Of a DNA stretch of 64,000 bases, positions 35,110 through 46,839 are shown piece after piece (positions within the stretch are counted from its first letter, which is position 1; each line of letters opens with the position of its first letter). A model generated the notes under the pieces. That model ran no database searches. It saw only the letters and a list, made by a program, of their open reading frames with translations, and was not told the origin of the DNA. Position numbers and translations under genes: made by a program. Origin of the DNA: Rhabditophanes sp. KR3021 (taxonomy: Eukaryota; Nematoda; Chromadorea; Rhabditida; Alloionematidae); assembly GCA_963281155.1 (NCBI GenBank), contig CAUJLY010000001.1, forward strand, positions 3,782,001 to 3,846,000, read 5' to 3'.

Positions 35110-36105
35110 TTTTAGCAGTATTTTCGTTATACAATTAATTGTATCATTTAATCTGATAAACATAAACATATTGCTAATTTGTTCCTTTTTTATTGTATTT
35201 ATCATTGACTATTTATATATTTTTGTCGTATCAAACAGAATAAAAAATATTTCTCTGAATTAATTCTTTATAATTATTTGCTTAACACGTGTATATTTGC
35301 TTGTAATTCTTTAAGACTTTAACATACAAATATCATATCCGTTTTTAATTGACCAATCATCAAATTTGCTAAGTCAAATTCTTTTTTAACATAACTACTA
35401 CTATATAGTGTACATTACTCGTTGCAACTTTCCGCAACTTTCAAAGAGATATATTGTGGAATAGTGCATCTTTTATAATGACTATATTTTTTTCAAACGA
35501 TTATAAACACTTTTTGGTACTTAGGGGGCAGTCTTATCAAAAAGTGTTTTTATTACCTTTTAAAATTAATATTTATCATTTGTTGTTTATCAATTGAGCT
35601 TTGAAACGATATCACTTCTAATTTAATTAATCACCTATTTTCTCATTACACTGTAATGTCTACCCCATCGTAAGCCAATGCCACTATTTTGTTTACTTCC
35701 ATGATGACATACACAATTTTCCATAACACAGACGGTGAAATATAAATAAACTCACCATATATTCGCCCACTATTTATCGAAATTCGTCATTTGTAGTTTT
35801 GTTAGTCGAAAATATTTATCATGTCCTATCCATGCCCCTTGTCAGCTACAGAAATTGTCATAATCTGGTGTTTTATCCTGCACAATTAAGAGAACATAAT
35901 ATGTTTTCATGTTATTAGCATCCATCCATTTCTGTTAAATCCGATTTTTTACTGGATATAACTACTTTTCATCACTAGATACACTTAATTACAACCAATA
36001 TATTGTTAAAAATAATTATATTTATTGTTGAATATAATTTAGTTGTCGTGTAAAAATATTTCATTAATTGTTGCATTCAACAAAATTAAAGTGTCTTTGT
36101 TTTAG
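35110..36105. other. Intergenic region
   Basis: About 1 kb of AT-rich DNA between the ubinuclein stop and the copper transporter. It ends in CTTTGTTTTAG (acceptor at 36104-36105). No gene seen. Confidence 0.5.
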
Positions 36106-36118
36106 GTTAATACTAATT

Positions 36119-37030
36119 ATGAATCACTCCAACCATTTTGAACAGGTTATCTCTACTACTGTTGCCACGGTCCTTGATGCTGTACACAATATGAATGATC
36201 ATTCTGGTCATGCACATCACCACGAGATGGACCACAGTGCTCATTCAAATCATGATAATCACTCTGTTTCGAATGTTATCGCGACTACTGTTGCCACCAT
36301 CGTAGAAACTGCAAAGAAGTTAACTGACCACGCAAATCATCCCGAGATGGATCACAGCAGAATGGATCATACTAATCATGCCCACCATGCTCCGATGGAT
36401 CACAGTAATCATGCCAACCATGTTCAAATGGATCATAGCAATCATGCCCAAATGGATCACCATGGAATGAAGATGTGGTTTCACGGCGGATTCGAAGAAG
36501 TCATCCTATTTGATTGCTGGAGAATAAATTCTATGACTGGTTTAATAATTTCCTGCGTTATAGTCTTTTTATCTGGTTTAGCATATGAAAGCATTAAATG
36601 GTTCCGTGTTTATCTCAAGACACAATCAACACTAGGAAATGGTTTCAAATTTTTTGGAAAAGCAACAGGACGTTTCCATAAGCCAAAAGCCAACACTCGT
36701 GCGTCAGAAACTCTTCCCATGAATGGTGGATGCCCTCCAACTGAGGGAACGTGTTGTGGAAGTGGAGGATGTCCTGAAAATCAAACTGGAGCTGCATGTG
36801 GAGCCAGAACTGGAAATACATGTAGTATGATTAGGCTTATCTTAGCTGTCTTATACATTGTCCAACTAACTTTTGCATATTTACTTATGTTGATCTTCAT
36901 GACATACAATACGTATCTCAGCATAGCCGTAGTTTTGGGAGCTGGAATTGGAAACTTATTGTTCTCGGAATTGGATTGTTCTCGCAATCCGGATACAATT
37001 CAAAAGTACGCTGAAGATGCGTGTCATTAA
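36119..37030 (+). CDS. Ctr-family copper transporter with long His/Met-rich N-terminus
   Basis: Single exon, 303 aa. Extracellular N-terminus of about 120 aa is full of MDHS, NHA and HH motifs, typical copper-catching arms. TM1 is GLIISCVIVFLSGLAYE; TM2 carries MLIFM, the MxxxM selectivity filter; TM3 carries GAGIG, the GxxxG packing motif. All are hallmarks of SLC31 trimeric Cu(I) importers. The cytosolic loop is unusually Cys-rich (GGCPPTEGTCCGSGGC and CGARTGNTC). The tail ends DACH, close to the HCH end of human CTR1. The N-terminus holds a duplicated segment (VISTTVATVLDAV and VIATTVATIVETA). The start at 36119 is chosen because GTTTTAG ends 13 nt upstream; a longer frame to the left has no ATG. 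Confidence 0.93.
   Translation: MNHSNHFEQVISTTVATVLDAVHNMNDHSGHAHHHEMDHSAHSNHDNHSVSNVIATTVATIVETAKKLTDHANHPEMDHSRMDHTNHAHHAPMDHSNHANHVQMDHSNHAQMDHHGMKMWFHGGFEEVILFDCWRINSMTGLIISCVIVFLSGLAYESIKWFRVYLKTQSTLGNGFKFFGKATGRFHKPKANTRASETLPMNGGCPPTEGTCCGSGGCPENQTGAACGARTGNTCSMIRLILAVLYIVQLTFAYLLMLIFMTYNTYLSIAVVLGAGIGNLLFSELDCSRNPDTIQKYAEDACH
36134..36360 (+). repeat. Internal duplication in the copper transporter N-terminus
   Basis: Two diverged copies, each a VI(S/A)TTVATVL/IVE helix-like segment followed by a His-rich MDHS block, lie about 125-130 nt apart. The duplication lengthens the metal-binding arm. Confidence 0.55.
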
Positions 37031-37606
37031 TTTGCTTCACCAATTCTTCAAGAATTATAGTTAGGATAATTTGGAACCTCATTTTTCACCAATATTCAAT
37101 AATATTTTGGATACAAAAGTGCATATCCCCGTTTTTCAGCATATTCCAATCAAAGAGAGAGCTATGTTAATATGTATATCGAAAAAAGCATTTAATAATA
37201 TTATTAATAGAATTTACTAAAGTTATAATGCCATACACCATATACTTTTGATTACTTTTATTTGTGTCATTTTATAAATTAATTAAACATTCCTATTTAC
37301 GTTATTTGTCATAGCCTACTTAAATAAGTTGCCTCAATTAATTTCATTTGGTGCCATCTAATAATTTGCCACAATCTAATTGATACTCCATAATCTATTT
37401 CGTTATCTGTGCCACTACCTGTCTAAAATGCCGTCATGCGATTGCTAATACCCTGCAAATACAAGAAATTCTCTTGAAACGAATGTGAAAATCAAATAGA
37501 CACCGATAAGGAAACAAGCGTTCATGCTCTTATTAGATTTGTTAATGATTAAAAAGCATTATAAATATTTTTCTTTTAAATTCTTATACCCACTCCTATT
37601 TATTAG
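37031..37606. other. Intergenic region
   Basis: AT-rich spacer between the copper transporter and TAF12. It ends in CTATTTATTAG, a likely acceptor at 37605-37606. Confidence 0.5.
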
Positions 37607-37612
37607 CTTATA

Positions 37613-39128
37613 ATGTCTGAATATCATCAAAGCCAGCCTCATATTCAACATGGAGGCCAGCAACAGTCTCACAATCAACAAAACCAGCTCCAACATAATC
37701 TGCACAACCAACAGATGCAACAAGGGCAGCAAAATATTCAACAAGGGCAGCAAAATATTCAACAAGGGCAACAAAATATTCAACAAGGGCAACAAAATAT
37801 TCAACAAGGGCAACAAATCAATCAACAAGGAATGTGGAATCAGGTTTCTCCGGGGCAACAACGAATTCCAATCCAGCATCAGCCTCTTTCACATCACATG
37901 CAATCCGCCGCTTCTGCCATGTCATACCAACAGCGAACAATGAATCCTAATGTACCTAATGTAAGTGAAAAATGGAGGTTTCATTTTATTTTGCTTTAAT
38001 TTGTAGCCACCAATGATGAGTAATAACTCTGTTAGTATTCGAAGTGTTGCTGAATTATCTCCAGAAGCTATCCCACTTAATTGTAGCCCCGGCCAAATAA
38101 AACGATTCGTACCATATGAATCAGGAAGTACAGGAAGTACTGTATATATATCTAAAGGAATGGGTAGTGATAGCCAGAATATAAAAAGGACATTGCCATT
38201 AGGATATGTACTTGTTACTCTTCAACCACAAAATTCAGTGGTTTTTGGCCAACCTGGAAATACACCAACTCCCGCTAATCTTGGATCTCCTCAAGTTCGT
38301 GCACAGCAGTTCAATAACCATGATAATCAAAGTATTCAACAAAATAATCAAGGAAATTCTACATTATTGAGACATGCACTAGCTCAACCTCAAACACCTC
38401 AATCAATTCAAAATAAAATGCCTCCTAATGGTCCTTACATCAACAATCCACCTCACAGTGTTGGTCAAAGGCAGATGATTGTTGGCCAGCCGATGGTACC
38501 TCAAGCAAGGCCCATATCACAACAACATCAAACGATGAATGAAGTACCTCAGTTTAGACAACAGCAGCAACAGCTACAACAACCACAAATGGTTTCTTCT
38601 CCGCCTAAAAATGATCATCAAGGGTACATCGTCCCATCCCCCTCAGCTCAACAACAACGAAAGACTCCTCAAATGGTTCCCACCACAGCACAACCTTCAC
38701 CTGCCGCTCCTCCTGTTATTTTAGATAATAAACCCAAGGCGACGGATCAAGTAGTAAATTTCGATAATGTCCCTATCATGACAAGAGAAGATTTGCGCGA
38801 ATTCACCAAAACAGTTGACGACACCGAACTTGTCGAAGATGATGTCTTAGACAGCCTGATAGAAATTGCAGATGACTTCCTTGACTCGCTTCTTGAAAAG
38901 ACAGCAACCTTATGCAAGCATCGCAATGGAATTAAAATCGAAGCAAAAGATGTGGACTTCGTATTGGAAAGATACTTCAATATCACAGTGCCTCCAAACA
39001 TACCTGAATCATTTTTGCCATCTACCAGTGGAAATGCGACAAATGGAACTTCTTCATCAATTAAAGCTGTTAAGAATGCCGAACAAGAAAAGTTTAACTT
39101 GATAAATAAGCCTTCGAAGAAGATATAA
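37613..39128 (+). CDS. TAF12: TAF12, TFIID/SAGA histone-fold subunit with long Q-rich N-terminus
   Basis: Two exons, 37613-37960 and 38007-39128, with a 46-nt intron (phase 0), giving 489 aa. The C-terminal histone fold (about 380-455 aa) contains LVEDDVLDSLIEIADDFLDS and GIKIEAKDVDFVLERYFNI, the H2B-like fold of TAF12, which pairs with TAF4 in TFIID. The long N-terminus is Gln/Asn-rich, with five copies of the heptad QQGQQNI and later Gln-Pro tracts. It is much longer than in human TAF12. The first exon of such proteins is usually poorly conserved; the in-phase splice and shared low-complexity character support the join. ATTAG ends 6 nt before the ATG. Confidence 0.9.
37718..37822 (+). repeat. 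21-bp tandem repeat, about five copies, coding QQGQQNI
   Basis: The unit caacaagggcagcaaaatat(t) repeats at 37718, 37739, 37760, 37781 and 37802. The first two units are identical, the next two differ by a silent change (caG to caA), and the last is degenerate. In frame with TAF12. Confidence 0.9.
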
Positions 39129-39499
39129 TTCTGGATATAATCTCAACATTTTCCCCAACTATTTCATTATCATTTATACCAGTAATTGTTTTTATTTAAA
39201 CCTGTTAATGTTTTTATTCAAACCAGTAAAAGTTTTATATTTACCTCAGTAAGCGCCTATATTTATCTCAGTAAAAGTTATTCAGATCATTAAAATGATT
39301 TGATTATTGCATCTTGTAAACATAAAGTGTGTTGGATCAAGTTTGTTTAGTTTATTCATAATTTGTGGTGAACATGCACTTTCCAAACGAAATTTTGGGG
39401 AAACGTGTACGACAAATATACATTTATTTCAGATTGTAAAAGTAATACAAATTGTTTAAGCTGTGCTCTTAACAAGTATTCACATTCATTGATTCTAAG
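39129..39499. other. Intergenic region
   Basis: AT-rich, with the poly-A region of TAF12 and diffuse repeats of taccagtaa/cagtaaaagt near 39175-39290. No gene seen. Confidence 0.5.
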
Positions 39500-39918
39500 A
39501 TGGTCCTCCTCGAAAATGATGCTTTTATCGTAAGATTATCAGACTTGATGATGAAAACAAGGCTTGGTGGAAGTTCAATAGTCACATTAACAATCAAACA
39601 ATGTAAGTTAGTATGTAAATGACTTTGTTAAGTATTCATACCTCGTTTATTATTTTTATTTACTATGGATTAATTTTAGATGATGGAAGAACAAAGCCCG
39701 TTTCACGTGATCCTGCCAAAGCTCTTTCGGAACCAAAAAAAAAGTTATGTCTATTTAGAGCGGTTATTGGTTCAAAAAAGATCAGCACAGTAGTGGATAA
39801 GGATAAAATTGAAAAGTTCCACCACACTTATTCGTCGGTAATTCAAGGAAACGCAAGCGGTTTGAAAAAAGAAGTCATCAAAAAGACGACAATTCCAAAA
39901 AAAGTTACAAAAGCATAA
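39500..39918 (+). CDS. SRP14: Signal recognition particle subunit SRP14
   Basis: Two exons, 39500-39602 and 39680-39918 (77-nt intron, phase 1), giving 113 aa. The N-terminus MVLLENDAFIVRLSDLM and the segment KQYDGRTKPV across the splice match SRP14, as do LFRAVIGSKKISTVVDKDKI and YSSVIQGNASGLKK. The basic tail (VIKKTTIPKKVTK) is typical. SRP14 pairs with SRP9 on the Alu domain of SRP RNA to slow elongation. Its first exon is only 34 codons. A TTCTAAG acceptor-like sequence directly precedes the ATG. Confidence 0.95.
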
Positions 39919-40050
39919 ATATGTAACTGTTTCTGTTAAATCTTATCTGTACTGCTAATTTATTTTATAGAAGTATATGTAGTTTCAATTTACTAAATGT
40001 GATTCGTGATTATTATAAAAAATAGACTATATACTTGTTAATAAATTTAT

Positions 40051-43000
40051 TTATGCTATTAAATATGGTGCGGAAGTAAAGATTATGCAGCATGTAAGGC
40101 AAATCAAGAATGAAAAGACATATAAGCATAACTTATCCACTACTTGAGCACAGTACTTCCAATCATTTGCCTGGGATGTTTCTTTGTCTGTTTCAATCAT
40201 TCGTTTTGTTACAATTTTGAGTTCCTGGAATATTCGTTGCAAAATAATGAGTGTTGCTGTTTTGGTGTTGTCTATAGGATGGTTTGAGAAATTTAGACTT
40301 GTTTCCATATTTTGTGATAAAGAGGATTTGACTATGGTCCCATTTCCGTTACCCGTAATATATTGATGAACTCGATGTTCGATATCAAAGGAATTTCTTG
40401 AACTATTTTCAGCTTCCCGAATATTTCTAATTAGTGATTCACTTTGTTTCTTTGGTCTGGTCCATGGTATAATGGAAGGCAAGCATTCCCATGTCAAGGC
40501 AACTCCCGGTCTTTCCATTCTTAATAAATATGGGAGCCAGTACAACAGAATAGTTTTAGTCGATCTTCCCATTACATGTGTTTCAGGTGTTCTGTAGTGA
40601 ATGTTAAGCACATACACTGAAGAGCACAAGGATAATGTCACAATAATCATACAGCATGAAAAGAACTTCGCGATCAAAGGAATACATTCAGACTAAAATA
40701 AGTGATCGTGTATTTTATAATTAAAAGAAAGGATCTTACTTGTTTTGGAGTCGCTTCGGATAAAACGCTTAAGAAAAAACAAATTGAGAGTAATACAGTA
40801 ATTTCTGAAATTTAATTCGTTAGAAGTAAAAATAAGAAGATATTCGTTACGAAGAGTTATTTTTTCACCCGCCTCAGGAGGTAATGCAAAAGACAGCAAT
40901 GAAATAGCGGTCGTTAAAACGAACGGCATAATCAAATTAAATCCTGAAATAGGTTGTAAAATATATTTTAGCAACTTTGCCACAGACCGTAATACAATGT
41001 CCTCCTCCTGAGATGAAGATAGAAAGTAACATCCGGGTATGGCTCAGGGCAACTTAAGAATTATAAATTAATTTAGATAAAACCATTAATTGTTTACCAT
41101 TCATAGAAACGTTCAGATCGAGCTACAGTTGTCATTGGAAGTGTCCATTCTCCGTTAGGAAGATATTCAGAGATGTCAAATCCACCTTCCTCTGGCTGAA
41201 GGTCTAGATTTAATCCCTATAATAGTGTAAAGATGACACAACTATACAAATACATGAATATTTAACTTCACATATTTCAAAATAGTATTTCGACAAAACT
41301 CATAAACTAAATTAAAGTGCATACTTTATTCAAAGGTCTTAATAGCTTTATTGAATACTCTATCAACAGTGGTGTAAGAATTCGTACTTTGAAATTTGAT
41401 TATTAGCTGGAAGCTATTTACGTGTCATGCCGATATTTGAGATCAAATGTGCATGCACTAATTCATTCTGTTTATTTTAGAGCTCAACATCGCCTCTTAT
41501 TTGGCGTTTATTTAATCTATTATGAACGATAAAGAGAATGCCAAACAGTCTTTGAAAAGAGGTGATCATGACATTTCTCGGAGAATGTCGAGAGCATCCT
41601 AATTGACTCTCTCAGACCTCAACTAGTGGAAAGCCTTCAAGAAGTACTTTTCATGTTTCAAGAAATGAATGACGAGGTAGCCGATCTTATTCTAGATGAT
41701 TTCTTCAAAGCTTATAATGATATTGAAAAAGCTGACTATCTCACAATTTTTTAAATATGCTTAATTTTGATTGTCTTTTAATAAACTTTTAAATTTAATT
41801 ATTTGTTTAATAAAGTGCATACACTATAAGTCCAAGAGCCGAATTTCATATGGCATACATGTTGATTGAACGGAAAATACAAGATCTCCATTTTGCAACT
41901 GATTTTAAATATGCCTGGTGGAATCCACACAACTGAGCTCTAAAAATATGATTAATATATTCGTATAAAACAAATGAACTTTATATATGTGTTCTGTATC
42001 ATGATGATTCACAAAACTTTTTAATATATCCATAGTTCACAATTGAACACAAGTCAAACTGTGCTTTCAGATATTTAAAAAAATTGGTCCTTCACCATCT
42101 CAGGTAAAAAAGAATTTTGTAAAAGTTGTCATATAATAATTTTTTGATGTTTTAAAAAAGTTAATTTTCTAAGGTTTTTGGGCGATTTGTTTTGTAAACC
42201 ATGCATTAACCTAGGTTGTTTATTATCAAAAACAATTTGTTACCGTAGAATCCACAACCATATTGGTTGGAAATGTTGAATCGAAAGAAGTTGGATCGAC
42301 ACTATTGTACAACAATATATCTGGCTTCCACAATTTGGTTGATGGAAAACGTATGGAATCAATGCCACCATATTCATTTTTATCCCATTTCAGTTTATAA
42401 TCTAGCCATCTCTTTAAAAATAAATTATTATTTATATAAAAGATGGTAACTTACATACAAGGTTAAGTATAATTATGTGGAACACTGTGAAAATTTGCTA
42501 TATATCTTGAACAATGTGAGCTATCAGGCTGACAATTATGCACATGGCACTTCTAAGTATGCTTAATTTTTTCCTACATTTTGTTACGATACATCCACCA
42601 AGTATCGAGGAATAGCTCTTTTAATAACTGGTTAACATTGCATTACATCAATTAAATTATTACCTCTCTACAAGGGGCTGAAGGAAAAAAGTGTCCGAAA
42701 ATAGTTGCTTTGGGTCAGTCATGACCATAGACTAATGTTAAAATTTCGAGAGCGATCACATGTCCAAAAAGACACACTAAAACTCTTTTAATTTTTGAGA
42801 TAATGTGAAAATGTTTTTATCATTTTTTTAATTAATCCCAAAAAGTTTCACAATCTGGGATACAATATTAAAATTAGTAACTATTATTGCATCTAGAATA
42901 TTTTAAAGCTATTTGGGATCAGAGATCCGTGGGGAGGAAGACTCCATTTTAACCTAAAAATGCATCAACACAGATAAATCGTTGTCACTCTTCGGTACGA

Positions 43001-43459
43001 TGAGATTTTGATGCGAATGCTAGTAGTATAGGGAATAATTAGTTTGATAGTCCTAAAAGACTAAACGATGTACGGAAAGTTCAAATTTACAACCCGTTTA
43101 AAATTCGTTCAACAGGTTCGAGAGTAATAGGTATTTTTCAAAGTGTTCCCATAATATGTCTCAACCAACCTGTAGTTGAGCCATGCGTTTAAATAAACAA
43201 TCTGATTTTTCTCATCAACATCAATGACTTGTTGCCTAAAAGGGACATATATTAATCAAGTATTATTTGTGGACAATAATTACAATGAAACTTTTAAATA
43301 AACTATTACGGGATCGGAGAAATTCTGTACAGGCCTTTCAAAAGTATTATAATCTCGCATCAAATCCTCATATAACCTTCGTTCATGGTAACTGGCGTCT
43401 ATTAGTCTGATTTTTGAGGTAATAAGTAAAAAATAAAGTATAACAAATCGGTAAGTCAT
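40051..43459 (-). CDS. Nicotinic acetylcholine receptor alpha-type subunit (LGIC-B)
   Basis: Nine exons by phase: 43284-43459, 43170-43235, 42244-42409, 41823-41939, 41098-41216, 40988-41052, 40851-40943, 40740-40804, 40051-40692; 502 aa. Signal peptide from [43 protein letters not shown]; Cys-loop [15 protein letters not shown] with the normal 13 residues between cysteines; loop C vicinal cysteines in [14 protein letters not shown], the mark of an alpha subunit; RRRTLYYG before M1; M2 [17 protein letters not shown] with Glu at -1', predicting cation selectivity; M4 at the C-terminus. Five small introns of 44-48 nt sit beside larger ones of 307, 606 and 760 nt. The 606-nt intron holds a plus-strand open frame. 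It lies tandem with LGIC-A. Confidence 0.92.
41522..41754 (+). pseudogene. Small nested coding sequence in an LGIC-B intron, one frame break
   Basis: Starts with ATG and reads [18 protein letters not shown], then the frame changes near the T3 at about 41572-41574; one more T would continue into [18 protein letters not shown] and on to [10 protein letters not shown] and a TAA. About 78 aa if joined. Hydrophilic, helical, very protein-like, and on the strand opposite the host gene. No family recognised. It could be an intronless retrocopy that has decayed by one base, or a real nested gene with an assembly error. Confidence 0.45.
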
Positions 43460-44628
43460 TTTTAAAGTTGATCTTTTAAGAAATTATTAGAACATTTATT
43501 CCAGAATATTGTACAGTGAATATATTATTATATTATTGCTTTAACCTAAAATATACTAATTTAATAACACAAAAAATGAGGTGGCTTTAAATATGTGACA
43601 AATTTATGTAACCTGTCAGTTCCCAATCACTTTTGAAGGAACAAGATAATTGATGTAATATAACAATTGCCCATCATTCCTCAAATTTTTGCTGTAACAA
43701 ATAAATGTTACGTTTTTATATAATAATGTTAGGGGATGGATAAAATAATTTTTAGATATTAAGGTTTTAATTTGGAATAGGAAATCAAGTTGAGGGTGGT
43801 ATGTTTTGAAAACAAATGATTAATGATTAAATGAGTCTTTTTATCGACAAAAGCGCATTAAAGCTTCGCTATTTAAATGAAACAAAGACAATAATCTTTA
43901 TGAGCTCGAAAAAAGTTTAACATAAGGAAAGGCTTTATGTCATTAGTCATAAAAGGAAGTATAATAGGCACGTTTCAATTTGACAACGTTCTTAATATCC
44001 TCCACTGAAACTGGAAAATTCGTAAAGATCATTAAGGTTTTGTTTTAAAAAGAAAGGATAACTAATTTGGAAAGCTTCTTAAAAATATTCTACTCACCCA
44101 TATACAAACCCAAATCTAACTGGCTCATAAAAAAGTCAAAATGAAAAGTAATTTCTAATCGAATCTTTTGTTGGCATATAATAATGTAGAGGTTCATCTA
44201 ATGGTTATACTAAAGCCAGTTTTTTAATCTACATCACTTGCAAAAGTATACGTTTCCCGGTCCAATAGAATTTTTATATCTCTACCATTGAAATTGGGTC
44301 TCGTATAGCTTGTTGAGCTGACACAAATTCAGAATAAAAGTAGATATATACATTAATAGATGTGTTTGTGAAAGGAATGAATATAAATGGATTACGTTTA
44401 TTAGTCAAAAAAGATGTTATCATAAAATTTAGGACACACACTTTTTTTCAAACTTTTGAGGACACACTCTTTTCCACAAAAATTAGCAGATACACGTTTT
44501 CCATTAGACTAAATAATACTAAAGACAATTAATGATAGTAGAACTTTATTTAAAATCACTTATAAGCAACATGCACTCGGTTTATATTTTCTTTAGTGGA
44601 ATAAAAGAACTTTTAAAATAGTCTTTAT
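43460..44628. other. Spacer between the two tandem receptor genes
   Basis: About 1.2 kb of AT-rich DNA with the LGIC-B promoter and the LGIC-A 3' end. Near 44415-44510 two similar segments around ggacacacactttttt and ggacacactcttttcc form a short direct repeat. No gene seen. Confidence 0.5.
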
Positions 44629-46474
44629 TTAAGCTACTAAATAAGGTGCTCGGAGCAAAAAGACGGCAATGGTTAATAAAGTGATAGAAGTGCAAATTAT
44701 TAACCCTAATCTATCAATCACCATTGCTAAATACTGCCACTCGTATTTGACATGAGTTGCTTCAACTTCATCATCCGTGTTTTCCCGAATCATCTGAAAA
44801 AGTATTTTGATGAAAGATGGCTTAATTCAAATACAACCCCCAAAATGATGGAGTATCTGCGACTTTGACTGATAACTATAATCATCTTTATTTATCTCTT
44901 CTTACCTTCAAATGTTTATAGATGTGGTCAAGAGTTTGAAGTATTTCCACACTACCGTCTTCTTCGGCATCGTTTTTTGTTTTCTTGGCATTTAAAAAGA
45001 CATTAGACAAGTTATCTTTGAGCACTGATTCGAGACTAGTTATTACTTGGCACGTATCATCATTCTTAAGTTGTAGATAAGTAAAAATAGCTATATCTCA
45101 ACTTACATAAACAAAGGCTGTTCTAATATCTTTTTCATACTTTTTTCGCTCGATCCAAGTTTTTTTCAACGTTTTTAAGTTGTTGTTTCGTTTAGGATGG
45201 TCCATACGAAGGATGTAGGGTAAAATTTCCAGAAAAATATACCGCATCCAAAATCCCATCCTCTTGTGACTTTCTTTATTACGGAAATGGATGGACTGAA
45301 CGTAAACGGTGAATGAGGTTGCAAATATTGATACAACCATACATGTTTGAAAAAATATTCCTATCAGCGGAAGATTTTCTGTTTGTGGTGTCATTTCAGC
45401 TAAAAGAGATGAAAATATGGTAACTGCCAAAGAAACAGACACCTGCAAGCCGATTTTTTCGCAGCTTTCGGGATTTAATGCAAATCCGATTATACTTAAA
45501 ATCATCGTTAAGATCGAAGGCATAATCAGATTAAAGGCTAAAATGATAGGATGGTAAATGTGTGCACTTTTAAAAAAGACATGCCATAATAAAGAGTTCT
45601 CCTACGTAATTTCAAATAAAACTTCAAATCCTCATACTTTTCTGGACAACATTCATACGATTTTACTGTTTTATTAACCCAAGCATTCAACACAATCCAT
45701 TCACCATTTGGCATGTAATCAGACAAATCAAAACCCCCTTCAACTAGATTAATCTGTCCTGCATGAAAGGACCATGAACCCAATTTTAGGTAGCACACAA
45801 CTTCATCAAAAGGAAAATATCGGAATCCATCATCCATTTTACACGATGTTTTGAGGATGCCGGGCGGTATTGCCGTAACAGTTCCTAAAAACATAAATTG
45901 TGCTAATGTTGGAAATAGGACAGAATGTACGGAAGACCTTTAATTTTCTCTTCCGTAAACGCATATATGACATACCGTCGCTTTGTGATATCATGTTTAC
46001 CTTAAAGGTACTGTCAATTGGAGAAGATACACTATTGTAAAGCAATATATCGGAACTCCATATCGTGCCATAGGGGTGCCGTAAACTTGTCACATTTTCA
46101 TATTGACTAATATCCCACTTTAAATTCTCATCTATCCACATATAGTTCAACCAAGCGTTCAACTCTAAAGTCTCTTCCTTTGGATTCTAATAATTAAATC
46201 AAATTGGTGTATTAGTTGTCATGTTAAGATGATTTAGCAAATAAATATTTACATATTTGTTTATATACATACTTATATTGTTACATCACACGCTTACCAG
46301 ATTAATAATTTGTTGCAATGCAATTGATAATTTTACAACAACAGGAGTTGCAGGATCGATAACAGGTCTTTCTTCAACTACATAGGAATTCATAAGATCG
46401 CGCATCAGTCTTGCTTCGGCAGGTGAGGAATAGACAACATTCAAAATTGAAAAGAATAACCACAGAAAAAACAT
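44629..46474 (-). CDS. Nicotinic acetylcholine receptor alpha-type subunit (LGIC-A)
   Basis: Six exons: 46298-46474, 45976-46186, 45585-45884, 45107-45537, 44906-45064, 44629-44793; 480 aa. Signal peptide MFFLWLFFSILNVVYS; RLMRDLMNSY; RPVIDPATPV; loop C cysteines in KSYECCPEKYEDL (alpha type); RRRTLYY before M1; M2 CEKIGLQVSVSLAVTIFSSL with Glu at -1' and Leu at 9' but Cys in place of Gly at -2'; M4 IICTSITLLTIAVFLL. The Cys-loop reads CKMDDGFRYFPFDEVVC: 15 residues between cysteines instead of 13. The intron at 45538-45584 has a GC donor (TATG|gcatgt), while the same position in LGIC-B uses GT. The ATG is preceded 18 nt away by CTTTCCAG. Tandem neighbour of LGIC-B. Confidence 0.92.
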
Positions 46475-46493
46475 ATTATCAATCAATTTATTC

Positions 46494-46839
46494 TGGAAAG
46501 TTATTCAAGTTTAACATGTAATAATTAATTTGTTCTGCAAAGGTTATTTTGGTTTACTATATTACTAGTTAATTATTTCGGTTTAACATACTACTATTTA
46601 GCCATTTCGGTTGCCAATAAATAATCAAGAGATGTAAGAAATGCACTGAAAGGAACTAAACATCTGCTATATAATTATTCGTAAAAAAAGCGATATCTAA
46701 GTATTTAATCAAATAATGACAAAAAACAAAGTGGCATAAATATCTTTGATTATAGCAATAAATAACAAACATTAAGTTAAAAGTGATACTTATATAATTT
46801 AATAAAGCATATTTTTGTGGTGTTTAAAACAAATTTGTA
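46494..46839. other. Intergenic region
   Basis: AT-rich, with three related segments around 46500-46620 (ttacta...ttaatta...ttcggtt). No gene seen. Confidence 0.4.

Noticed and set aside
41823..41939. LGIC-B Cys-loop also abnormal
   Set aside because: It has the usual 13 residues between the cysteines; only FPFN replaces FPFD.
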